From G020353115 sp964389685 (GTDB lineage Bacteria; Bacteroidota; Bacteroidia; Bacteroidales; VadinHA17), in the NCBI GenBank assembly GCA_964389685.1, contig CAYMFM010000010.1:14754-78753 (forward strand): a stretch of DNA of 64,000 nucleotides, read 5' to 3'. Both the position numbers and the translations under genes were made by a program. The first letter of the stretch is position 1. Each line of letters begins with the position of its first letter. This document shows, piece by piece, positions 29,437 to 38,194 of the stretch. Under the pieces are notes generated by a model, which was given only the letters and a program-made list of their open reading frames with translations, had not been told where the DNA came from and made no database searches.

Positions 29437-29709
29437 GATTTAACCCGCATTATTCATGCAAAAACGTAGTACATTGCATGAACCGGAGCGAAGAGGAGCT
29501 CGACGCAGTCAATGTGTGATGGGTAGAGGGAAGCAATGCGGGAACCGAACTCGCCTTGAGCGAGTGAGCTCACCGAAGGTAAACCCCCGTCCGACCATGT
29601 CATCCGGGCGGGCCGACAAGAAAATACCCAAATTTGAGGATTGGAATGAACTCAAATTTGTGGTATTGCTTCGTCGGAAGGATTATTTATGAATAATCCG
29701 GGTTAATTC
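29437..29709. mobile_element. MITE-like or structured-RNA element with terminal inverted repeats
   Basis: The ends (29437-29457 and 29689-29709) are inverted repeats matching at 19 of 21 positions. The interior is visibly richer in G+C than its surroundings and full of hairpins: ACTCGC/GCGAGT (29549-29565), CCCGTCCG/CGGGCGGG (29586-29612, one G-U), and a long interrupted stem from 29613 to 29677 whose core is a perfect 10-bp pair. A 78-codon frame runs through it but has no protein-like features. A non-autonomous mobile element or a structured RNA gene would both fit; target-site duplications are not evident. Confidence 0.5.
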
Positions 29710-29903
29710 CGGAGAGTAGCATCCCTTTCCAAATGCCCTATTGACTCTTTTTTACAGGTCAGTGTGATAGTGTTTTTGGGAGAAGATCTGAAGCAGGCTA
29801 ACGTATGATATTCTCTTTGATAAGCTTTTGACTTTGCAGGATGTTTTGTTTAATAAACAAGGGAAAAATGAAACCAAGGATTTAAGGTTGAAAAGGGGTG
29901 GTT
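29710..29903. other. Intergenic region after the structured element
   Basis: About 190 bp with no coding frame. A 15-nt palindrome (TTGTTTA-A-TAAACAA) is at 29846-29860. No convincing terminator for the ACP-ending operon was found. Confidence 0.4.
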
Positions 29904-30146
29904 TTATCCTTCATTAAGCTTTTCAGTTATGTATTTTTGATAATCCTTCAAGGTTAACAATCCGGCTACATCTTCATCATTCACCTTGATGTTATAGTGT
30001 TCTTCAATATTGAGGTAGAAATCGAGAAGGTCAAGTGAATCAACACCTTCTTCCCTGAGTGAATCATTTGCATCCAGGAGCTTTGCATTATTCCCGAAGG
30101 AAGTGTTAGCCAGAATCTCTTTTAAATCGTTAATTGTAACTTCCAT
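29904..30146 (-). CDS. Acyl carrier protein
   Basis: An 80-residue acidic helical protein with the phosphopantetheine site GVDSLDLLDFY, where Ser37 would carry the prosthetic group. It is not the usual housekeeping ACP, whose motif is DSLDTVE. It sits 7 nt after a KAS III-like gene, at the end of the nonulosonate operon. The pair most likely prepares or transfers an acyl group for the local glycan. The chemistry of that group is unknown. Confidence 0.9.
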   Translation of the reverse strand: MEVTINDLKEILANTSFGNNAKLLDANDSLREEGVDSLDLLDFYLNIEEHYNIKVNDEDVAGLLTLKDYQKYITEKLNEG

Positions 30147-30153
30147 AGTAGTA

Positions 30154-31077
30154 TTAGTCTGTACGGTATAAAATGTTGCTTGCCCAGGAAAGTCCTACCC
30201 CGAATCCACAAATATAGATGCACTTATTCGATTTTCTGTTCATCTCTTTTTCAAGGATAATCGGGATTGAAGAAGAGACCGTATTTCCATATTCAGCAAT
30301 GTCAAAAACAACCTTACTGGGATCAAGATCCATTCTTTTTGTAAGTGTGTCAATTATATATTTACTTCCCTGGTGAAAAATGAATTTATCTATGCTTTCC
30401 TTCAGGCAATTGTTTATTTCAAGAATATGTTTGAAATCAACTGGAATATACTTTACAGCAAAATTAAACACCCCCCTTCCATCCATATGCAACTTGTTAT
30501 TTTTGCATATGAGAGTCTCACACTCTTTTCCAATGGTGCCAAAAGTGAATTTTCCAAGATCATATTTTGGGGTATCGGTCAGATAGGTTACGGTTGCAGC
30601 ATCCCCAAAAAGCATAGATGTATTTTTGTCTTCATGATCTATTATATCTGAGTAGGGATCGGATGTAAACAGCAAACCATGCTTAAAGCCATTGTTCTCC
30701 ATAAAAGACTTTGCAATAGATAAACCATAAACATATCCGGAACAACCCAATGATACATCAAAGCATGCACATGATTCCGGAAGGTTAAGTTCGGCATGAA
30801 CCAATGCTGAAGAATGTGGAATATTGGAATCAGGATTTTGTGTAATTAGAATAATAACCTCTATTTTTTTTCTGTCAATTGAATTCTTCTTCTCAAGTTC
30901 TTCAAAGGCTTTGACTGCCATTGATGCAGTCCCCTCCTCAGTTTTCTTTACCGAAACATTTACTATTCCGACTTTGTTATGAATAAAATTATCATCCGTT
31001 TCAAACTGAGTTTTTCGTTCAATATTTGAAATCCTACCCTTTGGGATGTACGATCCAATATGCGTAATACCTATCAT
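30154..31077 (-). CDS. 3-oxoacyl-ACP synthase III-like (KAS III) enzyme
   Basis: The 307-residue thiolase-fold protein keeps the full KAS III triad: Cys112 in SLGCSGYVYG, His235 in FIFHQGS and Asn265 in AEYGNTVSS. FabH-type enzymes start fatty acid chains by condensing acyl-CoA with malonyl-ACP, while relatives form esters or transfer acyl groups. The adjacent ACP and the sugar-pathway context argue for a special acyl donor rather than general lipid synthesis. Its product is not predictable. A 96-bp AT-rich gap separates it from the GH57-like gene. Confidence 0.88.
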   Translation of the reverse strand: MIGITHIGSYIPKGRISNIERKTQFETDDNFIHNKVGIVNVSVKKTEEGTASMAVKAFEELEKKNSIDRKKIEVIILITQNPDSNIPHSSALVHAELNLPESCACFDVSLGCSGYVYGLSIAKSFMENNGFKHGLLFTSDPYSDIIDHEDKNTSMLFGDAATVTYLTDTPKYDLGKFTFGTIGKECETLICKNNKLHMDGRGVFNFAVKYIPVDFKHILEINNCLKESIDKFIFHQGSKYIIDTLTKRMDLDPSKVVFDIAEYGNTVSSSIPIILEKEMNRKSNKCIYICGFGVGLSWASNILYRTD

Positions 31078-31173
31078 TTTATGACTCTACCTGTGAAAAT
31101 TAAGGGACAGTAAATCAAAGTGTTAGAAATTTTACCAAATTTCTAAGTGGGTCAAATCTAACTTTAAATTTAA

Positions 31174-33147
31174 TCAATTTTTTCCAGCTAATATACTGAT
31201 TTCAACTTTTGAAATTATTAAGTATTCATATCCATGAGGTTTAAAGGTTTCATCAAGTTCCTGAGCAGAATAGACAAGTCTGAGAAAAAACCTTCCTTCT
31301 TCAAACTGCTGATACTCTAAAGATGGTATTAAAGCCGAGCTGGTCAGATCATGTTTAAATACAATCTTTTTTTCTTGATCTCCGATAATAACAATACCTT
31401 TTGTAGCTCCTAATCCATGTTCGGATGAAATAAGCGGAGAAAGAATATTATGATGTTGTAGAGTTGAATTAAACAGATTGAAATACTCCAGTTCCTCCCC
31501 ACCATTGTTTGTTGCATAATACAGGGTTTCAACATCAAATGACTCCGGATGAAATGTGAAATGAAAGGGTCTGATTATTTCAGGCATTCTTTCAGGGAGT
31601 GAGATTTCCTTTTCAATAACCAGGAGAGAAGGGGTCATAGAGATTTTTGTTTTAAAAGAGATATTTTCTGAAAGGATATAAGAAGAAATAAGCATACAAT
31701 CATTATAATGACTTATTTTGATTTCAGGAGTGCTGAGATCTGTAATTTTGTGTTTTCCAAGCCTCTCAACAATGGCATGTCCTGAAAAAAAATCAGCCCC
31801 CAATGAAATATTTTCAAAGTATCCATGTTCGAGAGTGCCAAAAACAGGATTATTCGTTATCCCTTGCGGGAAGTAGCTTTCAATAGCGATTCCTTTTTTC
31901 TTATTGAGAATAAGGGTGCTTTTATCATTCTTGATTTGCAAAAAATGTTCATTTTCACTTACCTGGATATTGTTGCCTGAATAAGGTAAATTTTCGATAT
32001 GTGTTATTGGCTTGGCTTTTGCTTTCGAGCACAATGGCGAAAATTGGTCATAGAATGCTTGTAATCTTGCTTCAAATTCTTCCCATCGCCTGTTTGTAAT
32101 ATGAGTTCTAAAGTCACTTGACCAAAGGTAGCAAAGTTCCTTCCACTGCTCCTTAGAGACCTTTTCTCTTTTATTAAAAGTAGTAAAAATTCCGAAACAT
32201 TGAGTGTTTATTTTAAGGTCGTTTCGACCTGATAGAGTCCAACGATTTATATTATATTTTCTTTGCTTCTTCACTGGAATTGGTTGTTCCGGTGATTCCA
32301 GGGATATACATTCGTGGTCAGTCAGTGAACCAGCTGTATCGATAACTTGAGAAGGGAATACTAATGAAAAGTTTTCATGTTCCCGGAGAAATTTATATAG
32401 ACCAGAAATTCTCTGCCATTCATTTTCACCTGAAAGCTGAGCTTCAGACTTGTATCTTCCTGGTCTAAAGTTGAAGATTTCAACATCGTTTGCGTAAAGC
32501 GGAAAATACCTGGGAGAGTAGGCAAGAAATGTATTTAAATACTTCTCATAATCGGCAAGACTTATTTCTGCATGGACATATCGTTGAAATTTTTGAAATG
32601 CTATTGAATCGGCCCATATAACAGGCATGGCATTTTGGTTATTTCCTTTAGCCGTCTGGGGGAAATACCTCCATTCGTTGTTCCATTCAGGGTGGTATTT
32701 TCGAGGATTATTCCATTCCATCATAAACGCTTTGTAGCCACTATTCAGGAAGTGTTCAATGATCCCGGATGAGAATGCCATCTCATTTACAAGCGCAATC
32801 TGAGGTTTAGTATTCAGCAACGTCCGGTAGGTGTCGATTCCGATACGCTGGTTCCAGCTGTTCACTTCATATGGTACCAGGGGGCCGATTAGCTGGGAAT
32901 AGCCACTACCAATAAATTCGGTTTTCCCGGAAGCGATTAATTGCTTAAGCGAGACAATCCAGGTTTTATCGATTTCATTAATCGCTTCGAGTGTATAACC
33001 TGACGACTCGATTCCGGTTCGAATGCCGGATTCTCCAATTAATTGTAATAATGGCCAGTAGCATTTTTCAATAACTATTTTTCTTTCCTCCGTTTCAATG
33101 GAGGAGTACATTAAATTCAGATGGAAAACAGAATATAGTTTAAGCAT
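31174..33147 (-). CDS. Glycoside hydrolase family 57-like protein
   Basis: The first 300 residues follow the GH57 (alpha/beta)7 barrel. The N-terminal HLNL element replaces HxHQP, GKTEFIGSGYSQLIGPL (residues 74-90) matches the second conserved region, Glu122 in LVNEMAF fits the nucleophile, and Asp221 in YANDVEIF fits the acid/base. The C-terminal 350 residues look like beta-rich accessory domains. No signal peptide is seen, so it should act in the cytoplasm. GH57 enzymes usually cleave or transfer alpha-glucans; finding one inside a nonulosonate operon is unusual. It overlaps the ATP-grasp gene by 8 nt. Confidence 0.75.
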   Translation of the reverse strand: MLKLYSVFHLNLMYSSIETEERKIVIEKCYWPLLQLIGESGIRTGIESSGYTLEAINEIDKTWIVSLKQLIASGKTEFIGSGYSQLIGPLVPYEVNSWNQRIGIDTYRTLLNTKPQIALVNEMAFSSGIIEHFLNSGYKAFMMEWNNPRKYHPEWNNEWRYFPQTAKGNNQNAMPVIWADSIAFQKFQRYVHAEISLADYEKYLNTFLAYSPRYFPLYANDVEIFNFRPGRYKSEAQLSGENEWQRISGLYKFLREHENFSLVFPSQVIDTAGSLTDHECISLESPEQPIPVKKQRKYNINRWTLSGRNDLKINTQCFGIFTTFNKREKVSKEQWKELCYLWSSDFRTHITNRRWEEFEARLQAFYDQFSPLCSKAKAKPITHIENLPYSGNNIQVSENEHFLQIKNDKSTLILNKKKGIAIESYFPQGITNNPVFGTLEHGYFENISLGADFFSGHAIVERLGKHKITDLSTPEIKISHYNDCMLISSYILSENISFKTKISMTPSLLVIEKEISLPERMPEIIRPFHFTFHPESFDVETLYYATNNGGEELEYFNLFNSTLQHHNILSPLISSEHGLGATKGIVIIGDQEKKIVFKHDLTSSALIPSLEYQQFEEGRFFLRLVYSAQELDETFKPHGYEYLIISKVEISILAGKN

Positions 33148-34387
33148 TAGTTATTATCTTCACCTTTTTAACAACGTAGTTTGCCATTTCTACTGCTTCT
33201 TCTCTTGTTACTGCCGATGTTAAAACTGATCCCACTCTTTCTCCATGTGAAGTGGGTTTTGTAATTACAGTACCAATACCAATCTTTTGATTTTCCCAGT
33301 ATGGTTCCCACGAAACAAATTTTACGCCCGGTAAAGTTCTTGCTTCTTCAAAACCGTTTATTTCAACTATTTTTCCCAGTTTAGGCCAGAAGTAGCGTAA
33401 TGCAACGCCTCTATTATATTTCCATGTCAGATAATTGATATTGACATTATCACCGGCAGCCTGTTGTATAACCGCGCTAATCAGATCCGTACCATTATTT
33501 AAAGGAGCTGTATATGCTGCAAAATAATCGCCGGAAACCCTTGTTGCCATTTCAAGCATTTTGGGTTCTCCAAACTCATTAATTATAATATCGCCTTTTG
33601 CCGGACCTACATTGATTTCAAGTGCTTTGATAGCAGCATTGACGGCCTCCAATGTCCTCTCGTACGTCTTTTTATTCAATAGAGTCGGAGTTGTGTCTCC
33701 ATTCTCCAGTAAATGCGGAGGGTAAAGAAATTTTGTGTCGTAATTTCTGTCGGTGAATCCTGTGGTATAGATTGTGCCATTGTCAACCAGGGATTCGGAT
33801 GAATGTTCCGTTCCTTCAATGTATTCTTCGATCAGGATTTCCGATTTCTTTTTTGAGAATGTATATTCAAACCATTCATCCACGTGTTTTTCATTTTTAA
33901 TAATTACAACTCCTTGTGCTCCGGCAAGATCCACCGGTTTGAAAACAACCGGATAGCCAATTTTACCTGCAATACTTTTTGCATCTTCTATGTTTTGGGC
34001 AATACCAAATTCCGGACAAGGGACTCCTGCTTTTTTCCAACATTTTAATCGCTTAATTTTATTCCTGGTTCTTTCAGCAATTTCGCATGGGATAGCAACT
34101 AGGCCAAACTTTTCAGCAACCCTGGCAACCGTATGAGATGCTTCAACTCCAACTGCAACGATTCCTGAAACAGCAAGATTTTTTCTTTTTAATTCTATTA
34201 GTTTTCCAATAACAATCTCAGGATCATGTGTGCTGATATTGGGTAAGGGATACTCAACCATATCAAGTCCGGGTGCTTCCGGATTTAAATCCGGTGATAT
34301 AACATGAAATCCCAAATAATGCGCTCTGGAAATTGCAGGAATTTGTTGTTGTCCCGCTCCTAAAACAATGATGGATTTTTTTTTCAT
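33140..34387 (-). CDS. ATP-grasp family ligase
   Basis: The 415-residue protein begins with a Rossmann-like pre-ATP-grasp domain (IIVLGAGQQQIPAISRA), like PurK or biotin carboxylase-type ligases. The ATP-grasp domain follows, with VVFKPVDLAGAQGVVII near residue 147 and EYIEGTEHSSES near 187. ATP-grasp enzymes activate a carboxylate as acyl-phosphate and join it to an amine or thiol. In this operon, ligation of an amino acid or other acid to an amino sugar is a reasonable guess. The partner GH57-like gene overlaps its 3' end. Confidence 0.85.
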   Translation of the reverse strand: MKKKSIIVLGAGQQQIPAISRAHYLGFHVISPDLNPEAPGLDMVEYPLPNISTHDPEIVIGKLIELKRKNLAVSGIVAVGVEASHTVARVAEKFGLVAIPCEIAERTRNKIKRLKCWKKAGVPCPEFGIAQNIEDAKSIAGKIGYPVVFKPVDLAGAQGVVIIKNEKHVDEWFEYTFSKKKSEILIEEYIEGTEHSSESLVDNGTIYTTGFTDRNYDTKFLYPPHLLENGDTTPTLLNKKTYERTLEAVNAAIKALEINVGPAKGDIIINEFGEPKMLEMATRVSGDYFAAYTAPLNNGTDLISAVIQQAAGDNVNINYLTWKYNRGVALRYFWPKLGKIVEINGFEEARTLPGVKFVSWEPYWENQKIGIGTVITKPTSHGERVGSVLTSAVTREEAVEMANYVVKKVKIITNA

Positions 34388-34413
34388 ATTGCTGATTTGT
34401 ACCTACTTTTATT

Positions 34414-35625
34414 TTAACCCATTATTCCGGTGGATTCAGGATCGTACAATTTTATAATCTCAATATTGTATCCTTTCAAATATTTAATGGATTCGAAGAT
34501 ATCATCCTGAAAGGCTCTGCTCGCAATAACCACCGCATCTGGTTGTATTCTAGAAATTTCTTCCGGCGGGAATACTTTTAGATTGAAAAGATCTTTGTTC
34601 CATTTATCGTGGTTAGAATCTGAAAGTCCGATAATATTTGCCTTTGATAAAGAGGTATGCTCCAGAAGAAATTCGGAATGTTTACCTGCTCCATACAAGA
34701 TGACTGACTTTTTACGCGGATACCATAAATGTTCAAGTTTAGCATTGATTGAATTCCTCTGTTTTTGTAAATAGTTATTGTACCAATTTAAATGATCTTT
34801 AATTTCGCTATATAAACCGGGGACCAGTTCAAATTCAAGACCTTCTAACGCATTGGTCACCTTATGTGCCAGGCTTATAATATGCCTGGGCCATTTTTCG
34901 TGGGTTATTTCATGAATTTCTTTAAAACCGGCTTTTTGGTAAAACATCCGAAGGGCATCCGGTGAAAACATATTCGGATGTTCATTTGTAAAAATTGATC
35001 CGACTGAATCTAAAATCAGGTTTGCCACGTTAGGTACACGGATAAACAGATAACCGTCAGATTTTAAAACTTGATTTATTCGTAAAAGGATTGGCAGGGG
35101 ATCTGGTATGTGTTCAAGTACTGCCCCCATCACAATCAAATCGAATTTATTCTCCTCATGTTCGGGTATATCGAATTCTTCAAAAAAGCAATTTTCTACA
35201 GGTAGACCATACTTCTCTCTGGCAATGGTTGCAACAGTTGTAGTTGGTTCAACACCGTAGACATCCCATCCATATTTCTTAAATTCAAGCAACATATATC
35301 CCATATAGCAACCAATCTCCAGGAGCTTTTTACCCCTCACATTTTTAAAGTGGCTATTGACCCATTTTACATCAAGATTATAAAGATGCAACATTGCAGA
35401 GGATGGTTTTGCGTCACCAAAATCTTCCCGATAATAATTAATGTAATATTCCTCAATTTCTTGCTGATCCAAGCGGGGATTGCTGAACACGTGGCCACAA
35501 TTTTTACAAATTACTGTAACTACCGGATATTTTTTGGTGCCGACTCTTGTAATAATGGATTGATTCTCTATTTGCGCTATATCAAATGAATTCTTATTAC
35601 ATAAAGGGCAGAAGGTAACTTCCAT
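34414..35625 (-). CDS. Zinc-finger SAM-dependent methyltransferase with C-terminal Rossmann-like domain
   Basis: Residues 1-50 form a Cys4 zinc-binding segment (CPLC and CKNC). The class I methyltransferase core follows, with LLEIGCYMGYMLLEF near residue 99 and a VLEHIPDPLPI motif near 165. The last 100 residues start ILYGAGKHSEFLLEH and resemble the C-terminal domain of sugar C-methyltransferases. The 403-residue length and domain order match that family. A role in methylating a nucleotide-activated sugar is likely, given the neighbours; the acceptor is unknown. Confidence 0.85.
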   Translation of the reverse strand: MEVTFCPLCNKNSFDIAQIENQSIITRVGTKKYPVVTVICKNCGHVFSNPRLDQQEIEEYYINYYREDFGDAKPSSAMLHLYNLDVKWVNSHFKNVRGKKLLEIGCYMGYMLLEFKKYGWDVYGVEPTTTVATIAREKYGLPVENCFFEEFDIPEHEENKFDLIVMGAVLEHIPDPLPILLRINQVLKSDGYLFIRVPNVANLILDSVGSIFTNEHPNMFSPDALRMFYQKAGFKEIHEITHEKWPRHIISLAHKVTNALEGLEFELVPGLYSEIKDHLNWYNNYLQKQRNSINAKLEHLWYPRKKSVILYGAGKHSEFLLEHTSLSKANIIGLSDSNHDKWNKDLFNLKVFPPEEISRIQPDAVVIASRAFQDDIFESIKYLKGYNIEIIKLYDPESTGIMG

Positions 35626-35669
35626 ATTTCATTTTTTTGGTTTTACCGGAAAACAGGCAAGTACGATAT

Positions 35670-36623
35670 TTAGCAATAAACAGATTTGTACCACTCAGTA
35701 TAATTCCGAATTCCATCTTTCAGGTCATATTGGGGTATATAGCCAAGATCTTGCTTAGTCCGTTCCATACTCAAAGGATAATTCCAACCGCCTTTACTGC
35801 AATTAATAAGTTCAACACGATTATCAGGAAATAGTTCATCGATTGCCTTTTTCCAGTCATAGATACCTATGGCTTTTTCATAGGATGCATTATACTCAAT
35901 GTTCGGAATAGAATCGATTGTTAAAAGTTTAACTGCGATTTCAGCGACATCAATTACATATACCCAATCTAACCTGTGCTCAGGGTGGTTTATTAATTGG
36001 TAAGTTTTTCCCTCAATAGCAGCATCTAAAATTTCTTTCCAGTAAATCGGCTCATGATTTTCTCTATTAATTACTGGTCCGTATATTTCTCCTGGTCTTA
36101 ATATATTTGCATTGATCTTTCTATCAGTGACCAGTTCTTTCAAAAGATATTCTGCTACTGCTTTAGAATTACCATATGAATTATGTTCAGTAAGTCCGGT
36201 TGGAAAATCTGGAGGTACAGGAGCATTTACTTTATTGGTTTTAAATTGATAAACGCCGTTTGTACTTGTCATTATAAACCGGTCCACAGCTGCATCAACA
36301 GCACTAAATAACAGGTTAGCAGTTCCCCAGGTGTTAACTTTGTAAAAATCAGGGTGGGCATTATGTCCAACACGCATTGGTAAAACTGCTGCTAGATGAA
36401 GAATCCTGGTGATATGGTTTTCTTTTAAAATTTTTATTATAAGGTCTTTATCAAGAATATCTCCCTGTATAAACACAGCTTTATCGATATCAAATATTAG
36501 TTTTAAATATTCTTCATCAAAATGGACATCTAATAGGTATGGTTTAATCTGGTATTCGTTGATTAATATTTTTGCTACCTGAGCTCCTACCATTCCAATC
36601 CCGGTAATAAGTACATTTTCCAT
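35670..36623 (-). CDS. NAD-dependent sugar epimerase/dehydratase (extended SDR)
   Basis: The 317-residue protein has the Rossmann motif TGIGMVGAQVA at the N-terminus, the TSTNGVY serine/threonine region near residue 119 and the YGNSK catalytic tyrosine-lysine pair near 151. It belongs to the extended SDR group that epimerises, dehydrates or reduces sugar nucleotides. Its start overlaps the end of the PseG-like gene by one base, so the two are co-translated. It could create a keto group for the class III aminotransferase; that link is a hypothesis. Confidence 0.87.
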   Translation of the reverse strand: MENVLITGIGMVGAQVAKILINEYQIKPYLLDVHFDEEYLKLIFDIDKAVFIQGDILDKDLIIKILKENHITRILHLAAVLPMRVGHNAHPDFYKVNTWGTANLLFSAVDAAVDRFIMTSTNGVYQFKTNKVNAPVPPDFPTGLTEHNSYGNSKAVAEYLLKELVTDRKINANILRPGEIYGPVINRENHEPIYWKEILDAAIEGKTYQLINHPEHRLDWVYVIDVAEIAVKLLTIDSIPNIEYNASYEKAIGIYDWKKAIDELFPDNRVELINCSKGGWNYPLSMERTKQDLGYIPQYDLKDGIRNYTEWYKSVYC

Positions 36624-37678
36624 TATGAATTCATAATTTCATTGATTGTTAATACTATTTTCCTATAATTTTCAATATTACCTATAATCCGGTTCTTTAA
36701 AATTATATTCTCATGAAATTTTCTATCCAATAGGAAACGTTCGATTTTTGCCTTTAATTCTTTGTAATTAAGCTGATCTATATATCCTGCATATTTTGCC
36801 AGAGAGAACTTTTTTACATATATTTCAGCAGCCTCTTCATTTAAAGAGTTTGGGGCTATGATTAAACAGGGGAGTTTCAGAGCGGCCATCTCATAAGTAG
36901 TCAGACCAAGTGTACTAAAACCAACATCTGCATTCCAAATTCTTTCCGGCATATTATTAACATTATAAGATAAATGAGCGTTTAAAGGAAGACGTTCAAT
37001 CATTTTTTCAACCTCTGAAATGTGTTCTGATACCGGACCTAGTACTACGTCTATATATGCATCACATCGAATATCAGCAAGAATTTTCAATATTAAGGAG
37101 GTGATATTTTTATGGTCTGACCCTCCAAGTGCGATTAATATTTGCTCAATCTCCCCTTTATTTTTTCTCTTTCGGTTTTGGTATTTTAAAACTTCATCGT
37201 CAAAGAGCAAATAATCCAGTCCATCAAAACAATGCTTATGCTTATTCGGATAATAACCAGGGTATTTCGGGTGTGGTAAAGCATTGATTACCATATCTCC
37301 GAACAGGAACGATGGCATAGGATTGTCTTGAAAAATGATACGAAATCCCTGCTCCTTTAGTTGTAAAAATTTATCTCCCCATAACTTTAGCTCATCAGCA
37401 TTTAAGTTAAACGATACTGTTCTGGCAGTAAATTTCTCTGATAAGTTATTAATTTCATTTATCTGAGCTTCGATATCTGCTTCATGGGGGATAACCGAAT
37501 GCTGAATATTATTCAAATTCAAATACTCGATGACTTTTTCATTTTTCTTAACCAGGAATATCGGGCATATTGATAATTCTTTTTCCAGGAGATTTGCCAA
37601 CCGAATCGAACCAATAACATGTCCCATACCTGTTTTAGAGTCGCCATTACAATGAAATACAATGTGTCTTCCGGTCAT
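36623..37678 (-). CDS. PseG-like UDP-sugar hydrolase / GT-B fold protein
   Basis: PseG removes UDP from 2,4-diacetamido-2,4,6-trideoxy-altrose in pseudaminic acid synthesis. This 351-residue protein carries the family loop GDSKTGMGHVIGSIRLANLL at 13-32, which matches the GxGHxxR region, though Arg is replaced by a small residue. ALGGSDHKN near residue 185 and a C-terminal TYEMAALKLPCLI segment fit the UDP-binding half. The assignment to PseG is supported by the other pathway genes; the substrate may differ. Confidence 0.82.
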   Translation of the reverse strand: MTGRHIVFHCNGDSKTGMGHVIGSIRLANLLEKELSICPIFLVKKNEKVIEYLNLNNIQHSVIPHEADIEAQINEINNLSEKFTARTVSFNLNADELKLWGDKFLQLKEQGFRIIFQDNPMPSFLFGDMVINALPHPKYPGYYPNKHKHCFDGLDYLLFDDEVLKYQNRKRKNKGEIEQILIALGGSDHKNITSLILKILADIRCDAYIDVVLGPVSEHISEVEKMIERLPLNAHLSYNVNNMPERIWNADVGFSTLGLTTYEMAALKLPCLIIAPNSLNEEAAEIYVKKFSLAKYAGYIDQLNYKELKAKIERFLLDRKFHENIILKNRIIGNIENYRKIVLTINEIMNS

Positions 37679-37711
37679 TAAAGATCAGTTGAATTTTACC
37701 AATAAATGAGA

Positions 37712-38194
37712 CTATAATATTTTAGCCATGCAAAAATGATCAACTCCCCACCAATGCTTTGGATGAGTTCCTTCATGTGAATAGCCAATTCTTTCGTAGA
37801 ATTTCTTTCCTGAAGCAGTTTCTGTATAAAGTACTATTTTATGTGCATTTTTTTTCTGGTACTCTTTTTCTGCTTTTTCGCATAACAATTTTCCAACACC
37901 TGTTCCTCTGTATTCTGAAGAAACGGCAATCCAAATGATATTTCCAACACCTCCGTTTAATCCTGACCCAAACAGTAATCCCACAATTTCATTATCCATT
38001 TTGGCAATGATCATTACTTTTTCTTTATCATCGATTGCATTTTTTATATTTTTTTCTTGCCAGTCCTGTTTATACTTATCAATTGCTATTTGCGGGAATG
38101 TAGTTATAAACGTATCATCAAGGATATTATCGAATAATTTCTTTGTTTTCCGAATATCTTTTCCGGTAAGGTTTTCTACAATTGTTTTACTCAT
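37712..38194 (-). CDS. GNAT-family N-acetyltransferase
   Basis: A 160-residue acetyltransferase with the acetyl-CoA-binding motif YRGTGVGKLLCEKAE near residue 95 and the usual beta-alpha order. The ATG at 38194 is chosen because it overlaps the aminotransferase stop as ATGA, while longer frames read into that gene. It may do the PseH job of acetylating the 4-amino group, or acetylate the product of the class III aminotransferase. It is a generic GNAT by sequence, so the acceptor is uncertain. Confidence 0.86.
   Translation of the reverse strand: MSKTIVENLTGKDIRKTKKLFDNILDDTFITTFPQIAIDKYKQDWQEKNIKNAIDDKEKVMIIAKMDNEIVGLLFGSGLNGGVGNIIWIAVSSEYRGTGVGKLLCEKAEKEYQKKNAHKIVLYTETASGKKFYERIGYSHEGTHPKHWWGVDHFCMAKIL

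Noticed and set aside
29456..29692. A 78-codon frame inside the inverted-repeat element
   Set aside because: It is rich in Arg and Pro because of the GC-rich hairpins and has no domain-like pattern. The stems explain the sequence better than a protein.
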